Origin: an uncultured Pelagibacteraceae bacterium
Lineage (GTDB): Bacteria; Pseudomonadota; Alphaproteobacteria; Pelagibacterales; Pelagibacteraceae
DNA: 64,000 nt
NCBI GenBank assembly: GCA_902611265.1
Contig: CACLYY010000002.1
Location: 62,001-126,000, forward strand
Reading direction: 5' to 3'
Part shown: piece after piece, positions 1-8,106 of the stretch
Position numbering within the stretch: the stretch's first letter is position 1
How the letters are laid out: every line of letters begins with the position of its first letter
Translations under genes and position numbers: made by a program
Notes under the pieces: generated by a model
What the model was told of the DNA's origin: nothing
Seen by the model: the letters and a program-made list of their open reading frames with translations, nothing else
The model's database searches: none

Positions 1-1164
1 AATATTTTGTTTTTTTTCAGGGTGATACCAAGGCGAAGTAATAAACCCAATTGGCTCTCCACCACCTTCATCTGAAATTAACCAAAAATCAGGAGCGTAT
101 TCCTCAATTGGCTTTCCACCTAATTCTAGCCCAACCAATTGAAGTTTATAAGGTTTATGTCCAGCTTTTAAATCAGCTTTCATTTTCTCAAGAGCTTTTT
201 TACCAACATAATCTGCTTTCTTATTCCACTCACCTTTACCGGATAATGAAACTTGATAACCTAAATTACATTGGAATGGATTGTGTTGATTATCCATATC
301 TTGTCCCCAAGAAAGAATTCCAGCTTGAATTCTTCTATGGTGAGCTGGTGCAATTACCATTAAACTATGTTTTTTACCCGCTTCAAGAACCGCATTCCAC
401 ATGTCCTCAGCGTACAAAGTGCATTCTCTTAAATATATTTCATAACCTGCTTCTCCTGAAAATCCTGATTGAGATATTACACAGCTTCTTCCGCCAACTT
501 TAGCTTCAGCTAAACCATAGAAAGGCATGTTATCAAAATCAACTTGATCTCCACATAAATCTTTCATTAATGCTTTAGATTTTGGTCCTTGAATTTGAAC
601 CGGACTTACGTCTATTTCATCAATTTCAACATTAAATCTCTCATCGGAGTTAACCCCTTGTAAGTAAAGTCCTATATCACTATCAGATAAACTAAACCAA
701 AATTCATCTTTTGATATTCTTAAAAGTATAGGATCATTTAATACGCCGCCATATGCATTACATAGAATTACATATCTTGCTCTCATCGGAGAAATTTTTG
801 TAGCATCTCTTGTAATTACATAGTCTACAAATTTTTCTGCATCAGGACCCTTAACTCTAATTTGTCTTTCAACAGCAACATTCCACATTGTTACATGATT
901 AACAATTGCATCATACTCTACCATTGCACCTCCGTCTTCAGGTTTTACATATCCTCTTGGATGGTAAATACGATTGTATACAGTTGCTCTCCAACAACCA
1001 GCTTGCATTGATAAATGCCAGTATGGTGATTTTCTTACACGTGTTGAAATTAACATTTCAACTTTTGTTGGTCCGCTTTGTCTTAAATTATAAGGCACTT
1101 TTCTATCAGATTGATCTACTGATGTTACGTGTCTTAGCTTACTATAGTCAAATTCTTTAGACAT
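1..1164 (-). CDS. GcvT/DmdA-like folate-dependent methyltransferase (3' end outside window)
   Basis: The gene reads in from the left edge on the minus strand; 388 codons are present and the C-terminus is missing. It begins at an ATG at 1164 and overlaps the upstream MetF-like gene by 8 nt, so the two are translationally coupled. The protein has the aminomethyltransferase (GcvT) fold signature, including VSPVQIQGPKSKALM and SGFSGEAGYEIYL segments typical of the T-protein and of DMSP demethylase DmdA. Family members move a methyl or methylene group from an amine or sulfonium to tetrahydrofolate. Position after proX, proW and a MetF-like gene suggests demethylation of an imported betaine or DMSP-like compound. 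The substrate cannot be read from the sequence, and a true DmdA role is only one option. Confidence 0.85.
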   Translation of the reverse strand, partial: MSKEFDYSKLRHVTSVDQSDRKVPYNLRQSGPTKVEMLISTRVRKSPYWHLSMQAGCWRATVYNRIYHPRGYVKPEDGGAMVEYDAIVNHVTMWNVAVERQIRVKGPDAEKFVDYVITRDATKISPMRARYVILCNAYGGVLNDPILLRISKDEFWFSLSDSDIGLYLQGVNSDERFNVEIDEIDVSPVQIQGPKSKALMKDLCGDQVDFDNMPFYGLAEAKVGGRSCVISQSGFSGEAGYEIYLRECTLYAEDMWNAVLEAGKKHSLMVIAPAHHRRIQAGILSWGQDMDNQHNPFQCNLGYQVSLSGKGEWNKKADYVGKKALEKMKADLKAGHKPYKLQLVGLELGGKPIEEYAPDFWLISDEGGGEPIGFITSPWYHPEKKQNI

Positions 1165-1885
1165 AGTTATTCTCCTTCAACCACTTGTTTGTTTCCTTCA
1201 AGCCGCCGAATGTATAAATGTGAAAATAATCAGTATGCGATTTAACTTTCCCAATTAGATCATTAGGGTCTTTAGGTTTCAATAAATCTAATGCCTTAGT
1301 AAAATTAGATTTAAGAAAGTTAATGGAATTTTTTGCCCCTACAATATTTGCAAACTTTATTAAGCTTGAAATTTTCATTGGCCCAGTTATTCCAACATGA
1401 ACTGGTATTGTTTGTTTAGAAATAAAATCAACGATAGGCTGAGCATCAAGTAACCATTGAGTAACTATATAATCAGCATAAGGCTTTTTATCTATCATAG
1501 CTTTTTCTAAATCTGAATCGGATATATCAGGACTCCCCTCAGGATGTCCAGCAATTCCGATCTTTATCCCATCAAAATATCCTGTTTCTAATATCTGATA
1601 GGAGCTATCAAATTTTCCAATTGGTTCACGGCTACCTCCAATTACAAGAACTTGTTTTACACCTAAATCTTTACATCTTAAAACATACTCTTTTAATTCA
1701 CTTTCGCTATTAATTGATCTAGCTGGAAAATGAGGAACTGGGTTAAAACCTTTTTTTACCAAATCTCCAGATTTGTCAGCAGTCTCCTTATAATCACCTC
1801 CAGGTAGCATTGTGACATATACATCTTTCACACTTGGTAATGTATCAAGATCAGTGTGAGGTCCAATTTCTAATGAAAAATTCAT
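1157..1885 (-). CDS. Short MetF-like methylenetetrahydrofolate reductase
   Basis: This 242-residue protein resembles the TIM-barrel flavoprotein methylenetetrahydrofolate reductase, with an N-terminal LEIGPHT strand, a VYVTMLPGG segment, a central VLVIGGSREPIG loop, IGIAGHPEGSPD and a VHVGITGPM strand. It is about 50 residues shorter than typical MetF. MetF normally makes 5-methyl-THF, but beside a folate-dependent demethylase it could run as an oxidase, turning 5-methyl-THF into methylene-THF for one-carbon oxidation. It overlaps the gcvT-like gene by 8 nt and follows proW by about 60 nt, so it probably shares their transcript. The direction of the reaction is inferred from context only. Confidence 0.75.
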   Translation of the reverse strand: MNFSLEIGPHTDLDTLPSVKDVYVTMLPGGDYKETADKSGDLVKKGFNPVPHFPARSINSESELKEYVLRCKDLGVKQVLVIGGSREPIGKFDSSYQILETGYFDGIKIGIAGHPEGSPDISDSDLEKAMIDKKPYADYIVTQWLLDAQPIVDFISKQTIPVHVGITGPMKISSLIKFANIVGAKNSINFLKSNFTKALDLLKPKDPNDLIGKVKSHTDYFHIYTFGGLKETNKWLKENNYV

Positions 1886-1947
1886 TAACGAATAATTATT
1901 TATTTTAAAATAACTGTCTAGAAAAATATTAGATCAAAGTGTCAGGG

Positions 1948-2832
1948 TTACTTTTTCTGACCTCTGTGTTTTTGAATTCTTTGACCATACTGCTGTGTAA
2001 CTCTGTCAAAGATGATTGCTAGAGCTACTATTGCCAAACCATTCATCATTCCAAGTGCTAAATATTGATTAGAAATAGCTTGCAAAATAGGCACTCCCAG
2101 ACCTTTAACACCTATCATTGATGCAATAACCACCATAGCTAAAGCCATCATAATTGTTTGGTTAATTCCAGCAAAAATTGTTGGTAACGACAATGGTATT
2201 TGCACAGATTTTAATTTTTGCATTGGAGTTGCACCAAACGCTTCGCTTGCTTCAAGTGTTTCTTTATCTACCTCTCTTATTCCAAGATTTGTCAGCCTTA
2301 CTACCGGTGGTAAAGCATAAATACAAACTGCCAATAAACCAGGTACTTTTCCAATACCTAAAAGCATAATTATAGGTATAAGGTAAACGAAACTTGGAAT
2401 AGTTTGCATCATATCCAAAACGGGTAAAATTGCTTTTTCTGCTCTGCTTGATTTAGACATTAACACACCAATTGGAATACCGACTACAATACAAACTAAT
2501 GTTGAAACAGATATTATTGCAACAGTAGCCATACAGTTTTTCCACATTCCAAAATAACCAATAATCATAAAACAAACTATTGTACCTATTACCAGTTTAA
2601 TACTTCTTGATCCAATCCATGCCAACAAAGCAAATACACCTATTACTAATGGCCAAGGACTATTGACTAATAATTTTTCCAACCAAATTAAAAAATGCAA
2701 AAGTGGATCAAAAAAACCTTCAATTCCATCTCCATAGGCTCTTGAAAATTCTTTAAAACTAGAGTCTATTCCTTTTTTAAGCTCTCTTAAAGCTGTTCGA
2801 TCCATTACAGGAATTTTATTAAAGAAATCCAT
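1948..2832 (-). CDS. proW: Glycine betaine/proline-type ABC transporter permease
   Basis: An inner-membrane permease of the ProW/OpuAB family. Several hydrophobic helices span residues about 45-280, and the EAA loop that docks the ATPase is visible in EASEAFGATPMQKLKSVQ. An in-frame TTG at 2844 lies against a terminator-like hairpin; I prefer the ATG at 2832 (MDFFNKIP), giving 294 residues. With ProX it would import glycine betaine or a related quaternary osmolyte. No ATP-binding subunit (ProV) follows: the next gene is MetF-like, and upstream of proX the DNA turns to the divergent bhmT, so the ATPase must be encoded elsewhere. Confidence 0.88.
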   Translation of the reverse strand: MDFFNKIPVMDRTALRELKKGIDSSFKEFSRAYGDGIEGFFDPLLHFLIWLEKLLVNSPWPLVIGVFALLAWIGSRSIKLVIGTIVCFMIIGYFGMWKNCMATVAIISVSTLVCIVVGIPIGVLMSKSSRAEKAILPVLDMMQTIPSFVYLIPIIMLLGIGKVPGLLAVCIYALPPVVRLTNLGIREVDKETLEASEAFGATPMQKLKSVQIPLSLPTIFAGINQTIMMALAMVVIASMIGVKGLGVPILQAISNQYLALGMMNGLAIVALAIIFDRVTQQYGQRIQKHRGQKK

Positions 2833-2844
2833 AATTTTACTCAA

Positions 2845-2870
2845 CCAAACCCACTAAAGAGTGGGTTTGG
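2845..2870 (-). terminator. Hairpin between proX and proW
   Basis: An 11-bp perfect inverted repeat (arms CCAAACCCACT and AGTGGGTTTGG) with a 4-nt loop lies in the 50-nt gap between proX and proW. No long T-run follows on the minus strand, so it may act as a partial terminator or as a 3' stabiliser of the proX message. Either would give more ProX than ProW. Confidence 0.7.
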
Positions 2871-2885
2871 CAATATTTTATTTTA

Positions 2886-3896
2886 TTAAAGTGCTTTTTT
2901 TATTTTTGCAGCAGCTTCACTTGAAACCCACTTAGACCAAACATCTTCTTGGTTTGTTAGGAATTCAATTGCAGCATCAGCACCCTCTGCTTGGTTTTCA
3001 CCCATCCAAACTAACATACCGTTCATTACTGGACCTGGATAAGTTCTTTTTTTGAAATAATCCATACCAGCACTTCCAGCTGTATTTTTGAAATTGTCAG
3101 TTACGATTGTGTAAACTTCAGATTTTGTCCATGAAGTTGCTTTAGGGTCTCCACATTCTTGTTCTGGTAAAACTATACATTTATCCCAGTTATCTTTTCC
3201 ACCCCAAGCTCCCATGTCCACAGCTCTCATATCATATTTACCAATGATAGCTGTTGGTGACCAATAGTAACCAAACCAGTTTTCACCTCTTTCAGCAGCT
3301 TTAGCAATTGATCCATCTAATCCTGCAGCAGAACCTGTTTCAACAATAGCCCAACCTTTTGCTTCCATGTCAAAAGCTTTGTAAAGATTTCTATTACTTA
3401 GTTCACAGTTCCATCCTGGAGGACAAATATGAAACCCACCTTTTGATGGATCCTCTGGATGAGGAAATAGATCCGGTCTTGCCAAAATTGCTTCAGCAGT
3501 TGTAAGTTCAGGATGTTTTTCTAAAGTAGCAGGTAACACCCACCATCCTTCACCTAAACCAGTAATAGGTGCTTTATTAAGTGAGTGCATTTTTCCTTCA
3601 TCAACTGCTTTATTTAAAGCAATGATTGCAGCGTTAGCCCAAAATTCTGGAGCAACATCTGGCTCACCTTTTTCTTGCATAGATGTAAATGTAGGCATTG
3701 TTGCACCTGGCACCAATTCAACAGAACATCCGTAACCTTCTTCTAATATGATTTTGTCAACTTCAGCCATGAAGTTTGCTGAAGCCCAGTTCATATTAGC
3801 GATAGTTATGTTCCCACAAGCTGCGTTGGCAACACTTCCAAAAGAAGTTAGTCCAAATATTACAGCAGCAGATAGAAGTAATTTTTTGATTTTCAT
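2886..3896 (-). CDS. proX: Glycine betaine-type periplasmic binding protein
   Basis: A 336-residue ABC substrate-binding protein of the ProX/OpuAC type with a clear signal peptide (MKIKKLLLSAAVIFGLTS, cleavage near VANA-A). Aromatic segments such as EFWANA, GEGWWVLP and WFGYYWSPTA fit the Trp/Tyr cage that binds quaternary ammonium groups in this family. Several cysteines (near CPPGWNCE, CIVLPEQECG) could form periplasmic disulfides. It heads the minus-strand operon, divergent from bhmT across 132 nt. A good -10 (TATAAT, reading down from 3921) lies about 20 nt upstream of the start, but its -35 is weak. Glycine betaine is the most likely ligand given the neighbours; proline betaine, choline or DMSP remain possible. 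Confidence 0.9.
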   Translation of the reverse strand: MKIKKLLLSAAVIFGLTSFGSVANAACGNITIANMNWASANFMAEVDKIILEEGYGCSVELVPGATMPTFTSMQEKGEPDVAPEFWANAAIIALNKAVDEGKMHSLNKAPITGLGEGWWVLPATLEKHPELTTAEAILARPDLFPHPEDPSKGGFHICPPGWNCELSNRNLYKAFDMEAKGWAIVETGSAAGLDGSIAKAAERGENWFGYYWSPTAIIGKYDMRAVDMGAWGGKDNWDKCIVLPEQECGDPKATSWTKSEVYTIVTDNFKNTAGSAGMDYFKKRTYPGPVMNGMLVWMGENQAEGADAAIEFLTNQEDVWSKWVSSEAAAKIKKAL

Positions 3897-3967
3897 TATT
3901 TCTCCTAATTAATTAATTATAAAACATCAGAACATATAGATGGAAAAATTGCAAACTAGTTTCAACT

Positions 3968-3996
3968 TTGAGTTGTGTTAAAATTGTCTTTATACT
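3968..3996 (+). promoter_or_regulatory. Likely sigma-70 promoter of the bhmT operon
   Basis: TTGAGT at 3968-3973 and TATACT at 3991-3996 are separated by 17 nt, a good vegetative promoter match. It sits about 33 nt upstream of the bhmT ATG, leaving a leader of roughly 25 nt, too short for a riboswitch. Confidence 0.5.
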
Positions 3997-4028
3997 CTCT
4001 TTATTTAGAAATAGATTATTAAATAAAC

Positions 4029-5069
4029 ATGAATAAAAATTTATTATCAAGATTAGATGAGGGTCCCGTTATATTCGCAGAGGGATATTTATTTGCGATG
4101 GAAAGAAGAGGATATCTTTCTGCAGGTCCATTTGTGCCAGAAGTAGTGCTAGAACATCCTGATGTAGTTACACAATTGCATAGAGAATTTATTAGAGCTG
4201 GTTCAGATATTGTTCAAGCTTTCACCTATTATGGACATAGAGAGAAATTAAGAATTATTGGAAAAGAACATTTGCTAGAACCGATGCAAAAAAATGCACT
4301 AAAAATCGCAAAGGATGCGGCTAATGAATTTAAAGATTTAGATTTAATGGTTTGTGGAGATGTAGCTAACACAAACATTTTTGATCCAAATGATAAAAAC
4401 TCCTTCAAAGAATGTCAAAAGATGTACGAAGAGCAAGTGCTTTGGGCAAAAGAGGCAGGTGTTGACTTTGTAGTTGCAGAAACAATTAATTGGGTAGATG
4501 AAATGAAGATAGCTTTAAAAGCAATTAAGGATGAAGGTTTAATTGCAGTTGCCAATTATGCAATACCTCGTGGTGATTTGACAAGAGATGGCCACACTGC
4601 TGAAGATGCATGTAAAATAATTGAAGATCTTGGTGCTGATGTTGTCGGTTTGAATTGTTATAGAGGTCCAGAAATGACCATGAAACTTTTAAAAAAAATA
4701 AGAAAAAAAGTTTCCTGTCATGTTGCAGGTCTTCCTGTTCCATATAGAACAACAGAGGAAGAACCAGGATTTTTGAATCAAACAGATCACGGATGTGACT
4801 GCATTCCTGGAGGAAATGCATTCCCTGTTGCTCTAGATAATTTATATTGTAACAGATTTGAAATGGCTGAATTTGCAAAAGAATGTCTTAAAGAAAAAAT
4901 TAATTTAATCGGTATTTGTTGTGGTGCTGAAGCTCATCATGTTAGAGAAATGGCTGTTGCAGTTGGTAAAAAACCAATTGCCATGAAGTACATGCCAGAT
5001 ATGACTAAACATTTTCACCATGGGACAGACAAGACATTGAAAGACGTCAATAAAGAAATAAAATACTAA
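4029..5069 (+). CDS. bhmT: Betaine-homocysteine S-methyltransferase
   Basis: A 346-residue cytosolic Zn-dependent methyltransferase of the Pfam S-methyl_trans (homocysteine methyltransferase) family. The three zinc cysteines are visible: Cys210 in VGLNCYRG and Cys297-Cys298 in IGICCGAE. The N-terminal AEGYLFAMERRGYL and EFIRAGSDIVQAFTYYGHREK segments match betaine-type enzymes. It would move one methyl from glycine betaine to homocysteine, giving methionine and dimethylglycine. The dehydrogenase gene that follows by 1 nt would use the dimethylglycine. It is the first gene of the plus-strand run and diverges from proX. Other methyl donors cannot be excluded. Confidence 0.92.
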   Translation: MNKNLLSRLDEGPVIFAEGYLFAMERRGYLSAGPFVPEVVLEHPDVVTQLHREFIRAGSDIVQAFTYYGHREKLRIIGKEHLLEPMQKNALKIAKDAANEFKDLDLMVCGDVANTNIFDPNDKNSFKECQKMYEEQVLWAKEAGVDFVVAETINWVDEMKIALKAIKDEGLIAVANYAIPRGDLTRDGHTAEDACKIIEDLGADVVGLNCYRGPEMTMKLLKKIRKKVSCHVAGLPVPYRTTEEEPGFLNQTDHGCDCIPGGNAFPVALDNLYCNRFEMAEFAKECLKEKINLIGICCGAEAHHVREMAVAVGKKPIAMKYMPDMTKHFHHGTDKTLKDVNKEIKY

Positions 5070-5070
5070 T

Positions 5071-7476
5071 ATGCAAAATCATGCAAAAGTAGTCATCATA
5101 GGTGGTGGCGTAGTAGGCTGTTCCATTCTTTATCATTTATCAAAGTTTGGGTTAAAGGATTGTGTTCTTCTAGAAAGAAATGAACTTACATCTGGATCTT
5201 CTTGGCATGCAGCTGGAAATGTACATGTGATTTCATCTGATCCAAATATTTCTAGAATGATGGCTTATACAATCGGATTGTATAAAGAAATTGAAAAAGA
5301 GTCTGGTCATTCAGTTGGCTTCAAACCAAGTGGAGGATTTTATTTGGCTTCAAATGAAGTTTGGGCAGATTATTTAAAAAGAGAGAGGTCTAAAGCAAGA
5401 TATATGGGACTTGACCAAGAATTTGTATCTCTAGAGGAAGTAAAAAAGAAAAATCCTTTAATTGATCCATCAAGATACCTTCTAGCATTGTGGGATCCAA
5501 TTGATGGGGAAGTAGACCCATCAGGTGTGACTTATGCTTTTGCTAAAGCAGCAAAAGTTCATGGTGGAAAATATTATACACATACAGTTGTAAAAGACAC
5601 AAAACAAAAAGAGGATGGAAGTTGGGATGTGATAACTGACAAGGGCAATATAAAAGCTGAAATAGTTATTAACGCTGGAGGTTTATGGGCAAGAGAAGTT
5701 GGACAGCTTGCAGGAATTAATCTACCAGTTCAACCAATGGAGCATCACTACTTAATCACTGAAGCTATTCCAGAAATTGAAGCAATGGGTGATCAAAGAA
5801 TTCCTATTGGAACTGATTTTGAAGGTAACATTTATTTTAGACAAGAAGGAAAAGGAATGCTTCTTGGAACTTATGAACCAAAATCAACACCATGGAAGGT
5901 TGAAGGAACACCTATGAATTTTGGTCATGAGTTATTAGAACCAAAACTAGATAATATTCAAGATAGATTAGCAATAGGTTTTGAAAGAATGCCAGCGTTA
6001 GAAAAAGCAGGAATTAAAAATATTGTAAATGGGCCTTTTACTTTTGGACCTGATGGATCACCACTAATTGGTCCTGTTCCCGGAATGAAAAATTATTGGG
6101 TAGCAGTGGGTGTAATGGCTGGTTTTTGTCAAGGAGGTGGAGTTGGAAAATGTATTGCTGAATGGATAATTGACGGAGAACCATCAATAGATGTTTGGGC
6201 AATGGATGTTGCAAGATTTGGAGATTATGCATCACCTCAATACGGAACAATTAAATCTTCTGAAAATTATGAACGAAGATTTATTATGACATTTCCAAAT
6301 GAAACTTTACCAAAAGGAAGAAAACAAAAAACAACAGCTCTTTATGACCGTTTTGTAGATCAAGGTGCAGTTATGGGAGACAGCTTTGGTTTAGAAAATG
6401 TTTTGTGGTTTGCAAATGATAAAAAAGATGCATACGAAGAGCCAACTATAAAAAGATCTAGATCGCATAATTATGTCTCCAAAGAAGTTATTAATGTAAG
6501 AGAAAATGTTGGTTTTATTGAAGTTGCTAATTTTTCAAAGCATCAATTTAAAGGAAAAGATGCAAGAAAATTTTTAGATCATATTATGGCAGGTAAGCTT
6601 CCAAATCCTGGAAGAATATCGTTATCTCCAATGTTATCCTATAGAGGAAAATTATGTGGCGATCTTACAGTTTCATGTATTGATGAAAACGAATTTATGG
6701 TTTTTGGTTCAGGTGCAGCTCAAGAAATGCATAGACGTTGGTTTGAAAGCCATTTAGATAAATTTAATGTTGAATATAAAAATAGATCAGATGAATTTCA
6801 TGGAATATCTATAGCAGGACCTAATTCAAGAAAAGTTTTAGAAAAAATAGTTAGAGACGATGTATCTAATGAAAAATTTAAATTTAGAGATTCAAGAAGA
6901 ATGTTTGTTGGAGGTGTTCCAGCAATTATAAACCGAATTTCATTCACGGGTGAACTTGGTTATGAAATATATGTTGCGCCACATTTCCAAATAAAACTTT
7001 ATGAAGAGTTAATGGAGGCGGGAAAAGAATTTGGTATTAAACCTTTTGGTGGAAGAGCTTTAATGTCTATGAGACTAGAGAAAAATTGGGGTGCGTGGAC
7101 TTTAGATTATCGACCTGATTTTACTGCTAAAGAAACTGGATTAGATAGTTTCATTAATTGGAACAAAGAATTTATTGGTAAAGAAAAAGCTAAACAAGAC
7201 AATAGTACGAATAGATTAGTCCCTTTAATAATTCAAACAAACGACATAGATGTCACAAACAATGAAGCAGTAATGAAAGGCGATAATAGCATTGGATATA
7301 TAACCTCAGGTGGGTTTGCACATTTTGTAAATAAAAGTGTTGCTTTTTCATATCTAGATCAAAAAAATTTATCATCTGAAGATGGAATACAAGTAGAAAT
7401 TAATGGTGATTTATTCAATTGTTCAATTATCAAAGAACCACTTTATGATCCAAGTGGAGAAAAAATGAGAGGGTAA
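5071..7476 (+). CDS. Dimethylglycine/sarcosine dehydrogenase-like FAD-GcvT fusion (paralogue 1)
   Basis: An 801-residue two-domain enzyme. The N-terminal FAD oxidoreductase (about 1-380) carries the dinucleotide motif IIGGGVVG and SSWHAAGN, whose His46 is the usual covalent FAD site. A linker leads into a GcvT-type folate domain (about 450-800) with SFTGELGYEIYVA. Family members oxidatively N-demethylate dimethylglycine or sarcosine, hand the methylene to THF and pass electrons to ETF. Placement directly after bhmT points to dimethylglycine. It is the first of three such fusions in the window; ETF and ETF-QO genes lie 9 kb downstream. Which paralogue takes which substrate cannot be told from sequence. 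Confidence 0.88.
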   Translation: MQNHAKVVIIGGGVVGCSILYHLSKFGLKDCVLLERNELTSGSSWHAAGNVHVISSDPNISRMMAYTIGLYKEIEKESGHSVGFKPSGGFYLASNEVWADYLKRERSKARYMGLDQEFVSLEEVKKKNPLIDPSRYLLALWDPIDGEVDPSGVTYAFAKAAKVHGGKYYTHTVVKDTKQKEDGSWDVITDKGNIKAEIVINAGGLWAREVGQLAGINLPVQPMEHHYLITEAIPEIEAMGDQRIPIGTDFEGNIYFRQEGKGMLLGTYEPKSTPWKVEGTPMNFGHELLEPKLDNIQDRLAIGFERMPALEKAGIKNIVNGPFTFGPDGSPLIGPVPGMKNYWVAVGVMAGFCQGGGVGKCIAEWIIDGEPSIDVWAMDVARFGDYASPQYGTIKSSENYERRFIMTFPNETLPKGRKQKTTALYDRFVDQGAVMGDSFGLENVLWFANDKKDAYEEPTIKRSRSHNYVSKEVINVRENVGFIEVANFSKHQFKGKDARKFLDHIMAGKLPNPGRISLSPMLSYRGKLCGDLTVSCIDENEFMVFGSGAAQEMHRRWFESHLDKFNVEYKNRSDEFHGISIAGPNSRKVLEKIVRDDVSNEKFKFRDSRRMFVGGVPAIINRISFTGELGYEIYVAPHFQIKLYEELMEAGKEFGIKPFGGRALMSMRLEKNWGAWTLDYRPDFTAKETGLDSFINWNKEFIGKEKAKQDNSTNRLVPLIIQTNDIDVTNNEAVMKGDNSIGYITSGGFAHFVNKSVAFSYLDQKNLSSEDGIQVEINGDLFNCSIIKEPLYDPSGEKMRG

Positions 7477-8105
7477 TGGCCCAAAAAGATGTAGGTAACA
7501 AAGTTCCAATTTACAAATTAAAAGAAACAAAAGAGGTGATGGATTTTTATGACGAATGGGGTCTAGATAATAAATATGATAAAGATATGGTTGAATGGAA
7601 TTATACTGGTCCAAAGGAAACAGTAGAAGTTTTCAACAAACATCAAAAAGAAAAAAAAATCAATATTTATGATGCTGGATGCGGAACTGGATTGGTTGGC
7701 GTAGAGTTGAAAAAGCATGGTTTCACTAATTTTTTTGGCGCCGATCTATCCCAAAAACTTTTAGATCTGGTTCCAAATAATCTTTATAAAAAATTAGATA
7801 AATTAGATTTAAATAAACCAATAAATGAAAAAGATGATCAATATGATGCTTTAATGTGTGTGGGCACATTTACTTTTGGACATGTAAAACCACCTGCGTT
7901 AGATGAGTTTATTAGAATTACTAAAAATAAAGGTCTAATTTGTTTCACTATTAATGAGGGAATATATGAGGAATATGGGTTTGATAAAAAAATTAAACAA
8001 TTAAAAAATGAAAATAAATGGAAAGAAATAGAATTTTTTAAATCTGATTATATTGCAAGTAAAGATGTAAATGCATGGCTTGGTTTATATGAAGTGACAA
8101 AATAA
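7476..8105 (+). CDS. Class I SAM-dependent methyltransferase, WBSCR27-like
   Basis: A 209-residue Rossmann methyltransferase. Motif I is DAGCGTGLVG at residues about 67-76, followed by the acidic end of strand 2 in GADLSQKLLDL. The N-terminal VMDFYDEWGLDNKYDKD block resembles the WBSCR27/METTL27 family of small-molecule methyltransferases. It overlaps the preceding dehydrogenase stop by 1 nt and is followed 1 nt later by the Rieske gene, so it belongs to the same operon. Substrate unknown; a role in making or recycling a methylated amine is a guess from context. Confidence 0.75.
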   Translation: MAQKDVGNKVPIYKLKETKEVMDFYDEWGLDNKYDKDMVEWNYTGPKETVEVFNKHQKEKKINIYDAGCGTGLVGVELKKHGFTNFFGADLSQKLLDLVPNNLYKKLDKLDLNKPINEKDDQYDALMCVGTFTFGHVKPPALDEFIRITKNKGLICFTINEGIYEEYGFDKKIKQLKNENKWKEIEFFKSDYIASKDVNAWLGLYEVTK

Positions 8106-8106
8106 A

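Noticed and set aside
51-1160. Plus-strand ORFs of 150 and 84 codons (51-503 and 906-1160).
   Set aside because: They are antisense to a well-supported GcvT/DmdA-like gene that runs off the left edge; their translations are leucine/histidine-rich and have no recognisable domain.
3897-4028. Possible SAM-V type or glycine riboswitch upstream of bhmT, as known for SAR11 relatives.
   Set aside because: The likely promoter leaves only about 25 nt of leader, and I found no pseudoknot-type stems beyond one 5-bp hairpin (CAACT/AGTTG near 3963-3975).
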